Translations under genes and position numbers: made by a program | In this document: in pieces, positions 35,956-44,794 of the stretch | How the letters are laid out: each line of letters starts with the position of its first letter | Position numbering within the stretch: position 1 is the stretch's first letter | Notes under the pieces: generated by a model | The model's database searches: none | What the model saw: the letters and a program-made list of their open reading frames with translations, nothing else | What the model was told of the DNA's origin: nothing | From: Pseudorhodoferax sp. Leaf267 | GTDB lineage: Bacteria; Pseudomonadota; Gammaproteobacteria; Burkholderiales; Burkholderiaceae_C | Length of the DNA stretch: 64,000 bases | Direction: 5' to 3' | Assembly: GCF_001422405.1 (NCBI RefSeq) | Contig: NZ_LMMV01000025.1 | Coordinates: forward strand, 2,107-66,106

Positions 35956-36954
35956 ATGGTTCCAGCTTCCGCATCCTCCAAGCCCTCGCGACGCCGCGTG
36001 CTGCAACAGGCCGGCGCCGCGCTGGCGCTGCTGGGCGCGCCAGCCGTGCGCGCGCAGGTCGGCCCCAAGATCCGCGTCGGCTACTGGCCCATCGCGGCCG
36101 GCCTGCCGTTCTACGCGGCCGTGGAGCTGGGCTACTTCAAGGAAGCCGGCCTGAACGTGGAGCCGCTCAAGTTTGCCGGTGCGCAGCAGATCATGGAGGG
36201 CATGCTGTCCGACCGCTGCGACGGCAGCGCCAACGGCACGGGCTCGGCCAACATCGCCATCGGCGAGATCGCCGCGCCGGGCACGTTCAAGATCTTCTGC
36301 TCCAACCCCAGCAACGCCAGGCATGTGCTGGACGAGGTCATCGTGCCGGCCGGCAGCAGCGCCAAGGTGATGGCCGACCTCAAGGGCAAGCGTGTGGGCT
36401 CCGGCCCCGGCATCCAGAACGTGACGCTGGCCAAGACCGTGCTCGAGCGCGGCGGCGCCACCGGTGCCACCGTGGTCGAGCTGCCCATCGGCCAGCATGT
36501 CGCGGCCCTGGCCGCGGGCCAGCTCGACGGCTGCTACACGCTGGAGCCCACCGGCACCATCGGCCGCCTGAACGGCACCACCAAGGTGCTGGAGGCCGGC
36601 GTGATCGCCAAGTACGTGCTGGGCGACCCGATGGCACCGTGGTTCGGCGGCTCGGCATCGCTGACCTCGGCCTTCATCAAGAAGAACCCGGCCGAGGCGA
36701 AGAAGTTCATCGCCGCCTACGCCAAGGGCGTGGCCTACGTGCGCAGCCAGCCCGACGCGGCGCGCCAGTACCTCAAGGGCTACACCGCCATCGAAGGCCC
36801 GCTCACCGGCGAGGTGCCGCTGGCCGCCTACATGATGTTCGACGAATTCAAGCCCGCCGACGTCGCGCATTTCCAGAAGTTCTTCGACCTGTTCAGTGAG
36901 AAGGGCATCTTCTCGTCGCGGCTCATGGTCGACTCGATGCTCTACAAGGGCTGA
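35956..36954 (+). CDS. ABC transporter substrate-binding protein (NitT/TauT, SsuA-like)
   Basis: This 332-residue NMT1/SsuA-type periplasmic receptor has a Tat-like signal (SKPSRRRVLQQAGAALALLG, cleaved near AVRAQ). Two lobes follow, with GYWPIAAGLPFYAAVELGYFKEAGLNVEPLKF and LKGKRVGSGPGIQNVTLAKTVLE. ATG 35956 has an AGGGAGAG Shine-Dalgarno 49 bp after atzF. With the permease and ATPase that follow it forms an importer. In AtzE/AtzF clusters it probably brings in a ureide or a related nitrogen compound such as biuret, cyanurate or a carboxylated urea. Which one is not evident. Confidence 0.92.
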   Translation: MVPASASSKPSRRRVLQQAGAALALLGAPAVRAQVGPKIRVGYWPIAAGLPFYAAVELGYFKEAGLNVEPLKFAGAQQIMEGMLSDRCDGSANGTGSANIAIGEIAAPGTFKIFCSNPSNARHVLDEVIVPAGSSAKVMADLKGKRVGSGPGIQNVTLAKTVLERGGATGATVVELPIGQHVAALAAGQLDGCYTLEPTGTIGRLNGTTKVLEAGVIAKYVLGDPMAPWFGGSASLTSAFIKKNPAEAKKFIAAYAKGVAYVRSQPDAARQYLKGYTAIEGPLTGEVPLAAYMMFDEFKPADVAHFQKFFDLFSEKGIFSSRLMVDSMLYKG

Positions 36955-36957
36955 GTG

Positions 36958-37791
36958 ATGGCCGCCACATCACCCGCGGCTGCAAAGCCCTGGACACCGC
37001 CGGCCCCGCAGAGCGGCGCGGGTCACGCGCCCAAGCCGCCGCTGTGGGACAAGTTCCTGCCCGCCATCGGCCCGGTGGTGCTGTTCATCGTCTGGGACCT
37101 GGTGGTGCGCTTCGGCCTCATCAAGGCCATACTGCTGCCCAGCCCGGGCGACACGCTGCTGGTGCTGGTGTCGGGGCTGGCCGGTGGCCCGCTGCTCATC
37201 GACTTCACGGTCACGGTCTGGCGCACAGTGCAGGCCTTCTTGATCGCGGCCGCCGTCGGCATGCCGCTGGGCGTGCTGCTGGGCAGCAACGAGCGCGCCT
37301 ACCGCAGCGTGGAGTTTCTGATCGACTTCTTCCGTTCCACGCCCTCGTCGGCATTGATCCCGCTGTTCCTCATGATCTTCGGCGTGTCGGACGTGAACAA
37401 GGTCGCCATCGCGGCCTTCGGCGCGCTGCTGATCGTGGTGTTCAACAGCGCCTATGGCGTGATCAACGCGCGCAAGCAGCGCGTGATGGCGGCCAAGGTC
37501 ATGGGCGCCACGCGCTGGCAGATCTTCAAGGACGTGCTGGTCTGGGAGAGCCTGCAGCCCAGCTTCGTCGGCCTGCGCTCGGCCGTGTCCATGGCGCTGG
37601 TCATCGTGATCGTGGCCGAGATGTTCATCGGCGCCGACAGCGGCCTGGGCAACCGCATCATCAACTCGCAGCAGGTCATGAACGTGAAGGACATGTACGC
37701 GTCCATCCTGGCCGCGGGCGCGCTGGGCTATGCGCTGAACATTCTGTTCCTGGTTCTCGAACGCCGCATCGTGCATTGGAGTGGAAGATGA
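36958..37791 (+). CDS. ABC transporter permease (NitT/TauT family)
   Basis: This 277-residue BPD-type inner-membrane permease has about six helices. The EAA loop is recognisable (VINARKQRVMAAKVMGATRWQIFKDVLVWESL), as is SAVSMALVIVIVAEMFIG, typical of SsuC/TauC. It starts 3 bp after the receptor gene. A GTG at 36955 is an alternative. Its stop (37789-37791) overlaps the start of a repeat-encoded mini-ORF by ATGA. Together with the following ATPase it forms the translocator. Confidence 0.92.
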   Translation: MAATSPAAAKPWTPPAPQSGAGHAPKPPLWDKFLPAIGPVVLFIVWDLVVRFGLIKAILLPSPGDTLLVLVSGLAGGPLLIDFTVTVWRTVQAFLIAAAVGMPLGVLLGSNERAYRSVEFLIDFFRSTPSSALIPLFLMIFGVSDVNKVAIAAFGALLIVVFNSAYGVINARKQRVMAAKVMGATRWQIFKDVLVWESLQPSFVGLRSAVSMALVIVIVAEMFIGADSGLGNRIINSQQVMNVKDMYASILAAGALGYALNILFLVLERRIVHWSGR

Positions 37792-37877
37792 CCCCCACGC
37801 TTGTCACTACGTGTACTACGCTGCCCCCCGGGGGGGCCCAAGCCCCCTTGGGGCGGCCCGGCGGGGGCTTGTCATGA
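37788..37877 (+). repeat. GC-rich repeat encoding a 29-codon coupling mini-ORF
   Basis: Between the permease and ATPase genes lies a GC-rich dispersed repeat that reads through as ATG...TGA without interruption (29 residues, MTPTLVTTCTTLPPGGAQAP...). It shares ATGA with the permease stop at its 5' end and with the ATPase start at its 3' end. The core CTTGGGGCGGCCCGG (37847-37861) is the exact reverse complement of 42776-42790 in the second ABC operon. Confidence 0.7.
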
Positions 37878-38695
37878 GCGCCGTCCTCAACGCCCCGGCG
37901 TTCGCCGATGTCCCCAAGGCCCCCTTCCAGCCCGGCCCCGCCGGCACGCACATCACCATCCGCGGCCTGACCAAGTACTTCGCGGGCTGGCCGCTGTACG
38001 AGAACTTCGACCTCGACATCCCGAAGCACAAGATCGTGTCCGTGTTCGGCCCCAACGGCTGCGGCAAGAGCACGCTGATCAACATGATCGCGGGGCTGAT
38101 CCCTATCGACGCGGGCGAGATCCTGTTCGACGGCAAGAGCCTGAAGGACACCAAGATCGGCTACGTGTTCCAGAACTACCGCGAGGCCATGTTCCCGTGG
38201 ATGCGCACCATCGACAACATCGCCTACCCGCTGCTGCTCGAGGGCCGCAGCAAGGCCGAGGTGGACCGGCGCATGGCCGAGCTGGTGGCCAGCTTCGACG
38301 TGAAGTTCGACCTGCACCGCTTCCCCTACGAGCTGTCGGGCGGCCAACAGCAGACCGCGTCCATCATGCGCGCGCTGGCGCCCAACCCCGAGGTGCTGTT
38401 CCTGGACGAACCCTTCTCGGCACTGGACTTCGAGATGACCCTCTTCATCCGCGAGAAGCTGCAGGAGGTGTTCATGCAGACCGGCACCACCATGCTGCTG
38501 GTCTCGCACGACCTGGAAGAGGCCGTGTACCTGGCCGACCAGGTGCTGCTGCTGACCAAGCGGCCCACGCGCGTGGCCGAGATCTTGCTATACGAGGACG
38601 CACGGCCGCGCACGGTGGAAACGCTGTCCGAGCCCAGTTTCATCCACGCCAAGAAACGCAGCCTGGAGATCTTCCAGCGCGAGGTGCGGCGTTAG
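37874..38695 (+). CDS. ABC transporter ATP-binding protein (NitT/TauT family)
   Basis: This 273-residue ATPase has Walker A in FGPNGCGKSTLINMIAG, Q loop in GYVFQNYREAMFPWM, signature FPYELSGGQQQTASIMRAL, Walker B in VLFLDEPFSALD and the H switch in LVSHDLEEAVYLAD. The SGGQQQ signature with LDEPFSALD is typical of SsuB/TauB. ATG 37874 overlaps the mini-ORF stop. It energises import by the preceding permease and receptor. Confidence 0.94.
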   Translation: MSAVLNAPAFADVPKAPFQPGPAGTHITIRGLTKYFAGWPLYENFDLDIPKHKIVSVFGPNGCGKSTLINMIAGLIPIDAGEILFDGKSLKDTKIGYVFQNYREAMFPWMRTIDNIAYPLLLEGRSKAEVDRRMAELVASFDVKFDLHRFPYELSGGQQQTASIMRALAPNPEVLFLDEPFSALDFEMTLFIREKLQEVFMQTGTTMLLVSHDLEEAVYLADQVLLLTKRPTRVAEILLYEDARPRTVETLSEPSFIHAKKRSLEIFQREVRR

Positions 38696-38714
38696 CAGCC
38701 ACTGGATCTTCGCC

Positions 38715-38921
38715 ATGACACCCGCCCAAGTCGACGCCTACGTGAGCGCGGCCAGCGCCGCGCTGAACCTGCCGCTGAGCCCCGCGCACCGCCCCGGTGT
38801 CGTCCGCTACCTGGCGCTGGCAGCCGAGTTCGCCGCCATCGTCGAAGCCGTGCCGCTGGGCCCGCATGTGGAGTCCGCCGTGCACTTCACGCCCGTGTCG
38901 CCGAAGGAGAACGAGGCATGA
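38715..38921 (+). CDS. atzG: AtzG-like small subunit (DUF4089)
   Basis: This 68-residue helical protein, MTPAQVDAYVSAASAALNLP, with LSPAHRPGVVRYLALAAEFAA and VESAVHFTP, matches the short AtzG proteins that form a heterotetramer with AtzE. AtzG is required for AtzE stability and activity as 1-carboxybiuret hydrolase and resembles GatC in role. It sits directly before atzE and overlaps it by 4 bp (ATGA). The pairing with atzE makes the call firm despite the small size. Confidence 0.88.
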   Translation: MTPAQVDAYVSAASAALNLPLSPAHRPGVVRYLALAAEFAAIVEAVPLGPHVESAVHFTPVSPKENEA

Positions 38922-40345
38922 CGGCATCGACCTTCCTGCAGCAGGATGCCTTCGCCATGTCCGCGGCGGTGCGCGGCGGCGCCGTCACGGCCGTGGCGCT
39001 CGTGCAGGCCAGCCTGGACCGCATCGCCGACACCGATGGCCGCATCAACGCCTTCACCGACGTGGTGCGTGAGCGCGCGCTGCGCCGTGCCGCCCAGGTC
39101 GATGCCTCGCTGGCCTCGGCCAAGGGCGCACGCACGCGCGAGCTGCCGCTGCTGGGCGTGCCGTTCGCGGTCAAGAACCTGTTCGACATCGCGGGCCTGC
39201 AGACCTTGGCGGGCTCGAAGATCGAAAAGGGCAGCGAGCCCGCGCGCAGCGACGCCACGCTGGTGCGCCGCCTGGAGAGCGCCGGCGCCGTGCTGGTCGG
39301 CGCACTCAACATGGACGAGTACGCCTACGGCTTCACAACCGAGAACAGCCATGTCGGCGCCGTGCACAACCCGCACGATCTCACGCGCGTGGCGGGCGGT
39401 TCGTCCGGCGGCTCGGGCGCGGCCGTGGCGGCCGGCCAAGTGCCTCTGACGCTGGGCTCGGACACCAATGGCTCCATCCGCGTGCCGGCCTCGCTGTGCG
39501 GCGTCTTTGGCCTCAAGCCCACCTTCGGCCGCCTGCCGCGCACGGGCAGCTTCCCGTTCATCAGCAGCCTGGACCACCTGGGCCCCTTCGCACGCTCGGC
39601 GCGCGACCTCGCGCTGGCCTACGACGCGATGCAAGGCCCCGAGGGCCACGGCCCGCACGATCCCGGCTGCGCACAACGCGCCATCGAGCCCACCGCGCTG
39701 CAACTGCGGCACGGCGTCACGGGCCTGCGCATCGGCGTGCTGGGCGGTTACTTCCGCGAACGCGCGCTGCCCGAGGCCGCGAGCGCCGTGGACCGCGTGG
39801 CCGAGGCACTGGGCGCCACCAAGACCGTCGAGCTGCCCCTGGTCGAAGCCGGCCGCGCCGCCGCGTTCCTGGTCACCAACGCCGAGGGCGCGGCCCTGCA
39901 CCTGCCCAACCTGCGCCAGCGCGCGGGCGACTTCGAGCCGCTGTCGCGCGACCGCTTCCTGGCCGGCGCGCTGCTGCCTGCCGCCTGGGTCGCGCGCGCC
40001 CAGCGCGTGCGCCAGCACTATGCCCAGCAGGTCGCCAAACTCTTCGAACGCTTCGACGTGCTGCTGGCCCCGGCCACGCCCTGCGCGGCCACGCCCATCG
40101 GCGCGGAGTGGTTCGAACTGCAAGGCCAGCGCCTGCCCGTGCGCCCCAACATGGGCGTGCTGACGCAGCCGATCTCGTGCATCGGCCTGCCCGTGTGCGC
40201 CGTGCCGGTGTGGGGCGCGCATGCGCAATTGCCCATCGGCGTGCAGGTCATCGCGGCGCCCTGGCGCGAGGACCTCACGCTGCGCGTGGCGGCAGCGCTG
40301 GAAAGCGCCGGCGTGGTGCATGCGCCCGTGGCCAAGCTGGACTGA
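38918..40345 (+). CDS. atzE: AtzE-family amidohydrolase (1-carboxybiuret hydrolase)
   Basis: AtzE with AtzG deaminates 1-carboxybiuret to urea-1,3-dicarboxylate in cyanurate breakdown. The 475 residues show the amidase-signature triad: Lys in GVPFAVKNLFDIAGLQTLAGSK, cis-Ser in RVAGGSSGGSGAAVAAGQVPL, and nucleophile in GSDTNGSIRVPASLCGVFGLKPTFG. The GSDTNGSIRVP and ALNMDEYAYGFTTENSH segments are typical of AtzE rather than GatA. The start ATG 38918 overlaps atzG. No cyanuric acid hydrolase (atzD) or atzH is in this window, so the true substrate could be another carboxylated urea. Last gene of the atzF operon. Confidence 0.93.
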   Translation: MTASTFLQQDAFAMSAAVRGGAVTAVALVQASLDRIADTDGRINAFTDVVRERALRRAAQVDASLASAKGARTRELPLLGVPFAVKNLFDIAGLQTLAGSKIEKGSEPARSDATLVRRLESAGAVLVGALNMDEYAYGFTTENSHVGAVHNPHDLTRVAGGSSGGSGAAVAAGQVPLTLGSDTNGSIRVPASLCGVFGLKPTFGRLPRTGSFPFISSLDHLGPFARSARDLALAYDAMQGPEGHGPHDPGCAQRAIEPTALQLRHGVTGLRIGVLGGYFRERALPEAASAVDRVAEALGATKTVELPLVEAGRAAAFLVTNAEGAALHLPNLRQRAGDFEPLSRDRFLAGALLPAAWVARAQRVRQHYAQQVAKLFERFDVLLAPATPCAATPIGAEWFELQGQRLPVRPNMGVLTQPISCIGLPVCAVPVWGAHAQLPIGVQVIAAPWREDLTLRVAAALESAGVVHAPVAKLD

Positions 40346-40448
40346 GCTGCCCTCAGGGCGGGGCCAGAGCGTCTGTCCAACCGCGCAGAGGCAGGGCGTC
40401 CTCGGCCCGCCCACCCAAGCATCCCGTCCCCACAGCGCCCAAAAACCT

Positions 40449-40485
40449 GGGCATGGAATTTGCACATCCACTTGTATCCAAGTGG
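40449..40485 (+). promoter_or_regulatory. Sigma54-like promoter and dyad operator of the BMP/biuH operon
   Basis: GGGCATGGAATTTGCA (40449-40464) keeps the sigma54 GG (40450-40451) and GC (40462-40463) 10 bp apart and a perfect TTGCA. Seven bases on, CCACTTG (40468-40474), TATC, CAAGTGG (40479-40485) is a perfect dyad over the predicted start site near 40475. Its core TTGTATCCAA is close to the TTGTATACAA type bound by FCD-type GntR regulators, one of which closes this operon. Confidence 0.58.
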
Positions 40486-40537
40486 AAATCCATCATCCCT
40501 GCACCGTTTTGAATCACACCTGACCGGAGAACCCGCC

Positions 40538-41656
40538 ATGCCCTTGCACCATCCCAATCGCCGCGACTCGCTCAAGTCCCTGGCCGCGCTCGGCGCGGTC
40601 GGCACGCTCGGGGGCCTGCACGGCCTCGCGGCAGCGCAGGCGCCGATAACCATCGGGGTGATCTACGTCGGCCCGCGCGACGACTACGGCTACAACCAGG
40701 CCCACGCCCAGGCCGCGGCCGAGGTCAAGAAGATGCCGGGCATCAAGGTCGTCGAGGAAGAGAACGTGCCCGAGACGGCCGCCGTGCAAAAGAGCATGAC
40801 CGGCATGATTGCGCAGGACGGCGCCAAGCTGCTGTTCCCCACCTCCTTCGGCTACTACGACCCGCATCTGCTGGCGCTGGCCGCCAAGTACCCCGACGTG
40901 CGCTTCTCGCACTGCGGCGGCATGTGGACCGAGGGCAAGCACCCCAAGAACGCGGGCAGCTTCTTCGGCTACATCGACGAGGCCCAGTTCCTGAACGGCG
41001 TGGTCGCCGGCCACCTGAGCAAGAGCGGCAAGATCGCCTTCGTCGCGGCCAAGCCCATCCCGCAGGTGCTGCGCAACATCAACGCGTTCACGCTGGGCGC
41101 GCGCTCGGTCAAGCCCGGCATCACCTGCAGCGTGATCTTCACGGGCGACTGGTCCATGGCCGTCAAGGAAGCCGAGGCCACCAACAGCCTGGCCGACCAG
41201 GGTTGCGACGTGTTCACCATGCACGTGGACGGCCCCAAGGTGGTGGTGGAGACCGCCGCCAAGCGCGGCAAGATGGTCTGCGGCTACCACGCCAGCCAGG
41301 CCAAACTCGCGCCGCAGGCCTACCTGACAGGCGCCGAGTGGAACTGGATCACCGCGTACAAGACCATCATCGACGCAGCGCGCACCGGCAAGCCGCACCC
41401 GAACTTTTTGCGCGGCGGCCTGAAGGAAGGCTTCGTGAAGATGTCCGCCTACGGCCCGGCCGTGACCGATGCGGCCAAGAAGCAGGCCGACGACACGAAG
41501 GCCAAGATGCTCGCCGGCCAGTTCGACATCTTCAAGGGCCCGCTCAAGGACAACAAGGGCAAGGAAGTCCTCGGCGCCGGCCAGGTGCAGAAGCAGACGG
41601 ATCTGGCGTTGGAGAACATGAACTACCTGGTCGAAGGCGTGAACGGGTCCTTCTGA
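40538..41656 (+). CDS. BMP-family ABC transporter substrate-binding protein
   Basis: This 372-residue Bmp/PnrA-type receptor has a Tat-like signal (NRRDSLKSLAALGAVGTLGG, cleaved near AAAQA). Motifs are ITIGVIYVGPRDDYGYNQAH, FPTSFGYYDPHLLALAAKYPDVRFSH and IAFVAAKPIPQVLRNINAFTLGAR. PnrA relatives bind purine nucleosides. The Proteobacterial branch near amidases and isochorismatases is usually assigned to ureides or nucleobases. ATG 40538 follows a CCGGAG site. With two permeases and a double ATPase encoded downstream it makes a complete importer, and biuret is the likely cargo given biuH. Confidence 0.93.
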   Translation: MPLHHPNRRDSLKSLAALGAVGTLGGLHGLAAAQAPITIGVIYVGPRDDYGYNQAHAQAAAEVKKMPGIKVVEEENVPETAAVQKSMTGMIAQDGAKLLFPTSFGYYDPHLLALAAKYPDVRFSHCGGMWTEGKHPKNAGSFFGYIDEAQFLNGVVAGHLSKSGKIAFVAAKPIPQVLRNINAFTLGARSVKPGITCSVIFTGDWSMAVKEAEATNSLADQGCDVFTMHVDGPKVVVETAAKRGKMVCGYHASQAKLAPQAYLTGAEWNWITAYKTIIDAARTGKPHPNFLRGGLKEGFVKMSAYGPAVTDAAKKQADDTKAKMLAGQFDIFKGPLKDNKGKEVLGAGQVQKQTDLALENMNYLVEGVNGSF

Positions 41657-41672
41657 CCTACCAGGCTCTGGC

Positions 41673-42767
41673 ATGAACACCCTCGCCAAGGACATCGGCC
41701 TGCCGGTCTTCGCGATCGCCGCGGCCCTGCTGCTGTTCGGCATCTTCGTCGCGTTCGCCGGCGTCGACCCGATCGAGGTCTGGACGCTGCTGTTCAAGGG
41801 CGCGTTCGGCGACTGGTTCAGCTGGCAGAACACGCTGCAGCGCGCCGCGCCGCTGATGCTCACGGCCCTGTGCGTGGCCATCCCCGCGCGCGCCGGCCTG
41901 GTCATCATCGGCGGCGAAGGCGCGCTGGTGCTGGGCGGCCTGGGCTGCGCGGCCCTGCCCTACCTGATGCCGCTGCCCACCAACGTGCTGGGCACGGTGC
42001 TGGTCTGCGCGGCGGGTGCGCTGTGCGGCGCGCTGTGGATCGCGCTGGCCGGCTGGCTGCGCCAGGTGCGCGGCATCAACGAGACCATCAGCAGCCTGCT
42101 GCTGGCCTACGTGGCCATCGGCCTGTTCAAGCATTTCGTGGAGGGCGCGTTGCGCGACCCTGCGAGCCTGAACAAGCCCTCCACGCTGGCGCTGGACGAA
42201 AGCTTGCGCATCGGCGGCATGTTCGGCTCCGACGTGCACTGGGGCCTGGCCATCGGGGTGGCAGCCTGCCTGGCGTTCTGGATCTGGCTGCGCAGCACGG
42301 CCTCGGGCTTCTCGGTGCGCGTGGTCGGCGGCAACCCGCGCACCGCGCAGCTCATGGGCCTGCCGGCCTCCCGGCTGATCCTGCTGGCCTGCGCGCTGGG
42401 CGGGGCCTGCGCCGGCCTGGCGGGCGCGGTGGAGGTCGCGGCCGTGCACACCAATGCCAATGCCTCGCTGATCGCGGGCTACGGCTACGCCGGCATCCTG
42501 GTGGCCTTCATGGCACGGCACAACCCCATCGCCATCATCCCGGTGGCCATCCTGTTCGGCGGCTTCGGCGCGGCCGGCAGTTTGCTGCAGCGGCGCGTGG
42601 GCCTGCCCGACGCCTCGGTGCTGGTGCTGCAGGGCATCGCTTTCGTGCTGATCCTGGCCAGCGAGGCGCTGCGCGGCGTGGCCGGCCAGGCCGTGCTGGC
42701 CAAGCTGTTCGCGCGGCCGTATGAAGAACTCGAACACCGGCCCGCGTTGAAGGGAGCGACTGCATGA
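41673..42767 (+). CDS. ABC transporter permease 1 (BMP system)
   Basis: This is a 364-residue BPD_transp_2 (branched-chain/ribose-type) permease with about ten hydrophobic helices. It contains PARAGLVIIGGEGALVLGGLG, GINETISSLLLAYVAIGLFKHFVEG and VAAVHTNANASLIAGYGYAGILVAFMARHNP, which are typical of the NupP/YufP side of BMP importers. It starts 17 bp after the receptor gene. Its stop (42765-42767) overlaps the repeat-encoded mini-ORF start by ATGA. Confidence 0.93.
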   Translation: MNTLAKDIGLPVFAIAAALLLFGIFVAFAGVDPIEVWTLLFKGAFGDWFSWQNTLQRAAPLMLTALCVAIPARAGLVIIGGEGALVLGGLGCAALPYLMPLPTNVLGTVLVCAAGALCGALWIALAGWLRQVRGINETISSLLLAYVAIGLFKHFVEGALRDPASLNKPSTLALDESLRIGGMFGSDVHWGLAIGVAACLAFWIWLRSTASGFSVRVVGGNPRTAQLMGLPASRLILLACALGGACAGLAGAVEVAAVHTNANASLIAGYGYAGILVAFMARHNPIAIIPVAILFGGFGAAGSLLQRRVGLPDASVLVLQGIAFVLILASEALRGVAGQAVLAKLFARPYEELEHRPALKGATA

Positions 42768-42832
42768 GCGACGCGCCGGGCCGCCCCAAGCAAGCTCGCA
42801 CCGCAGTGCGCAGCACGGAGGTATCCACATGA
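42764..42832 (+). repeat. GC-rich repeat encoding a 22-codon coupling mini-ORF
   Basis: The repeat between the two permease genes reads as [20 protein letters not shown].. (22 residues). ATGA overlaps join it to the upstream permease stop (42764-42767) and the downstream permease start (42829-42832). The core CCGGGCCGCCCCAAG (42776-42790) is the reverse complement of 37847-37861. I recall similar GRPKQART-coding repeats in other comamonad genomes. Confidence 0.7.
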
Positions 42833-43749
42833 CCGAAGACCAATGGGTCGCCCTGGTGGCCGCCATCGTCGGCGGCGCGCTGCGCGTGGGCGTGCCCTTT
42901 CTGTTCGTCAGCCTGGGCGAATGCCTGACCGAGAAATCCGGCCGCATCAATCTGGGGTTGGAGGGCGTGCTCGTGCTGTCGGCCATGGCGGCGTTCGGCG
43001 GCGCGTACTGGAGCGGCTCGCCCTGGGTCGGCGTGTTGATCGGCGCGCTGACCGGTGCCGCGCTGGCCACGCTGCACGGCCTGCTGTGCTCGCTGCCCGG
43101 CGTGAACGACGTGGCCACCGGCATCGCGCTGATGCTGCTGGGCACGGGCCTGGCGTTCTACCTCGGCAAGCCGCTGATCCAGCCGCAGGCCCCGCAGCTG
43201 CCGGCGATCGCGCTGGGCGGCTGGAGCGATTCGCCCGTGGTGCAGGCCGCGCTGCAGGTCAACGCGCTGCTGCCCATCGGCATCGTGCTGGCGCTGCTGC
43301 TGGGCTGGGCCTTCGGCCGCACGCGCGCCGGCCTGCTGGTGCGGCTGGCGGGCGACTCGGCCAACGCCACGCGCGCGCTGGGCTATTCGGTCAACGGCAT
43401 CCGCATCGCGTCCACCGCGGCCGGCGGCGCCATCGCCGGGCTGGGCGGCGCCTCGCTCACGCTGTTCTACCCGGGCAGCTGGAACGAGGGCATCTCCAGC
43501 GGCCAGGGCCTGATCGCCGTGGCGCTCGTGATCTTCGCGCGCTGGAGCCCCATCCGCTGCGTGGGCGCGGCGCTGCTGTTTGGCGGCGCCGGGGCCATCG
43601 CGCCAGCCATGCAGTCCATCGGCATCAGCTACGGCTACCACCTGTTCAACACCGTGCCCTATGTGCTGACGCTGCTGATTCTCGTGATCACCTGCAAGCC
43701 CGGCAGCGTGGCCACGGGCAGCCCCGGCGAGCTGTCGTCGGCACGATAA
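42829..43749 (+). CDS. ABC transporter permease 2 (BMP system)
   Basis: This 306-residue BPD_transp_2 permease is the partner of the preceding one. Characteristic stretches are [62 protein letters not shown] and [31 protein letters not shown]. About eight to nine helices are visible. ATG 42829 overlaps the mini-ORF stop. The two permeases would form the heterodimeric channel. Confidence 0.93.
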   Translation: MTEDQWVALVAAIVGGALRVGVPFLFVSLGECLTEKSGRINLGLEGVLVLSAMAAFGGAYWSGSPWVGVLIGALTGAALATLHGLLCSLPGVNDVATGIALMLLGTGLAFYLGKPLIQPQAPQLPAIALGGWSDSPVVQAALQVNALLPIGIVLALLLGWAFGRTRAGLLVRLAGDSANATRALGYSVNGIRIASTAAGGAIAGLGGASLTLFYPGSWNEGISSGQGLIAVALVIFARWSPIRCVGAALLFGGAGAIAPAMQSIGISYGYHLFNTVPYVLTLLILVITCKPGSVATGSPGELSSAR

Positions 43750-43763
43750 AAAGGAGCGCAAAG

Positions 43764-44792
43764 ATGAGTGGTCTCGGTGGTTTGAACAAGTCCAAGGCCG
43801 GCGTGGTGCTGGGCCTGGTGCAGCTGCAGCTGCCGGTGGTCGTGACGCCCGCGGATCTCGCGGCGCAGACGCGGCGCATCTGCGAACTGGTGGGCAAGGC
43901 GCGCCGGAACATGGCGACCATGGACCTGGTGGTGTTCCCCGAATACGCGTTGCACGGCCTGTCGATGGACACCAACCCCGAGATCCTGTGCACGCTGGAC
44001 GGGCCGGAAGTGGCGGCCTTCAAGGCGGCCTGTGTGGAACACCGCATCTGGGGGTGCTTTTCCATCATGGAGGCCAACCCCGGCGGCAACCCCTACAACA
44101 GCGGCCTCATCATCGACGACCTGGGGGCCATCCAGCTCTACTACCGCAAGCTGCACCCCTGGGTGCCCGTGGAGCCCTGGGAGCCGGGCAACCTGGGCGT
44201 GCCGGTCTGCGAGGGGCCGAACGGGGTGAAGCTGTCGCTCATCATCTGCCACGACGGCATGTTCCCCGAGATGGCGCGCGAGGCCGCATACAAGGGCGCG
44301 GAGGTGATCCTGCGCACTGCCGGCTACACCGCGCCCATCCGCCACGCCTGGCGCATCACCAACCAGAGCAACGCCTTCCAGAACCTGGCCTACACGGCCA
44401 GCGTGTGCATGTGCGGCAGCGACGGCAGCTTCGACTCGATGGGCGAAGGCATGTTCTGCAGCTTCGACGGCACGGTGATGGTGCAGGGCGGAGGCCGCCC
44501 CGACGAGATCGTCACCGCCGAGTTGCGGCCCGACCTCGTGCGCGAGGCGCGCGCCGGCTGGGGTGTGGAGAACAACCCCTACCAGCTCTGGCACCGCGGC
44601 TACGTGGCGGTGCAGGGTGGCGCGCAGGACTGCCCGTACACCTTCATGCAGGACATGGTGGCGGGGCGCTACCGGCTGCCGTGGGCCGACACGGTGCAGG
44701 TGACCGACGGCACCTCCTGCGGCTTCGCCCCGCCCACGCGCCCCTACGCTGGCGCCGAGCCCGATCCCCTGCCCGTGAGAAAGGTGGCCTGA
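43764..44792 (+). CDS. amiF: Nitrilase-superfamily aliphatic amidase/formamidase
   Basis: This 342-residue CN-hydrolase is closely similar in layout to formamidase AmiF (formamide to formate and ammonia). The triad is visible: Glu in [15 protein letters not shown], Lys in [20 protein letters not shown], Cys in [27 protein letters not shown]. The shared segments [21 protein letters not shown] and [18 protein letters not shown] are characteristic of the amidase/formamidase branch. ATG 43764 has an AAGGAGCG Shine-Dalgarno. Next to biuH it would release ammonia from a small amide. Formamide itself is the best guess but not proven. Confidence 0.88.
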   Translation: MSGLGGLNKSKAGVVLGLVQLQLPVVVTPADLAAQTRRICELVGKARRNMATMDLVVFPEYALHGLSMDTNPEILCTLDGPEVAAFKAACVEHRIWGCFSIMEANPGGNPYNSGLIIDDLGAIQLYYRKLHPWVPVEPWEPGNLGVPVCEGPNGVKLSLIICHDGMFPEMAREAAYKGAEVILRTAGYTAPIRHAWRITNQSNAFQNLAYTASVCMCGSDGSFDSMGEGMFCSFDGTVMVQGGGRPDEIVTAELRPDLVREARAGWGVENNPYQLWHRGYVAVQGGAQDCPYTFMQDMVAGRYRLPWADTVQVTDGTSCGFAPPTRPYAGAEPDPLPVRKVA

Positions 44793-44794
44793 CC

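Noticed and set aside
38918-40345. gatA or generic amidase for the 38918 gene
   Set aside because: The overlapping AtzG-type small gene and the GSDTNGSIRVP motif indicate AtzE.
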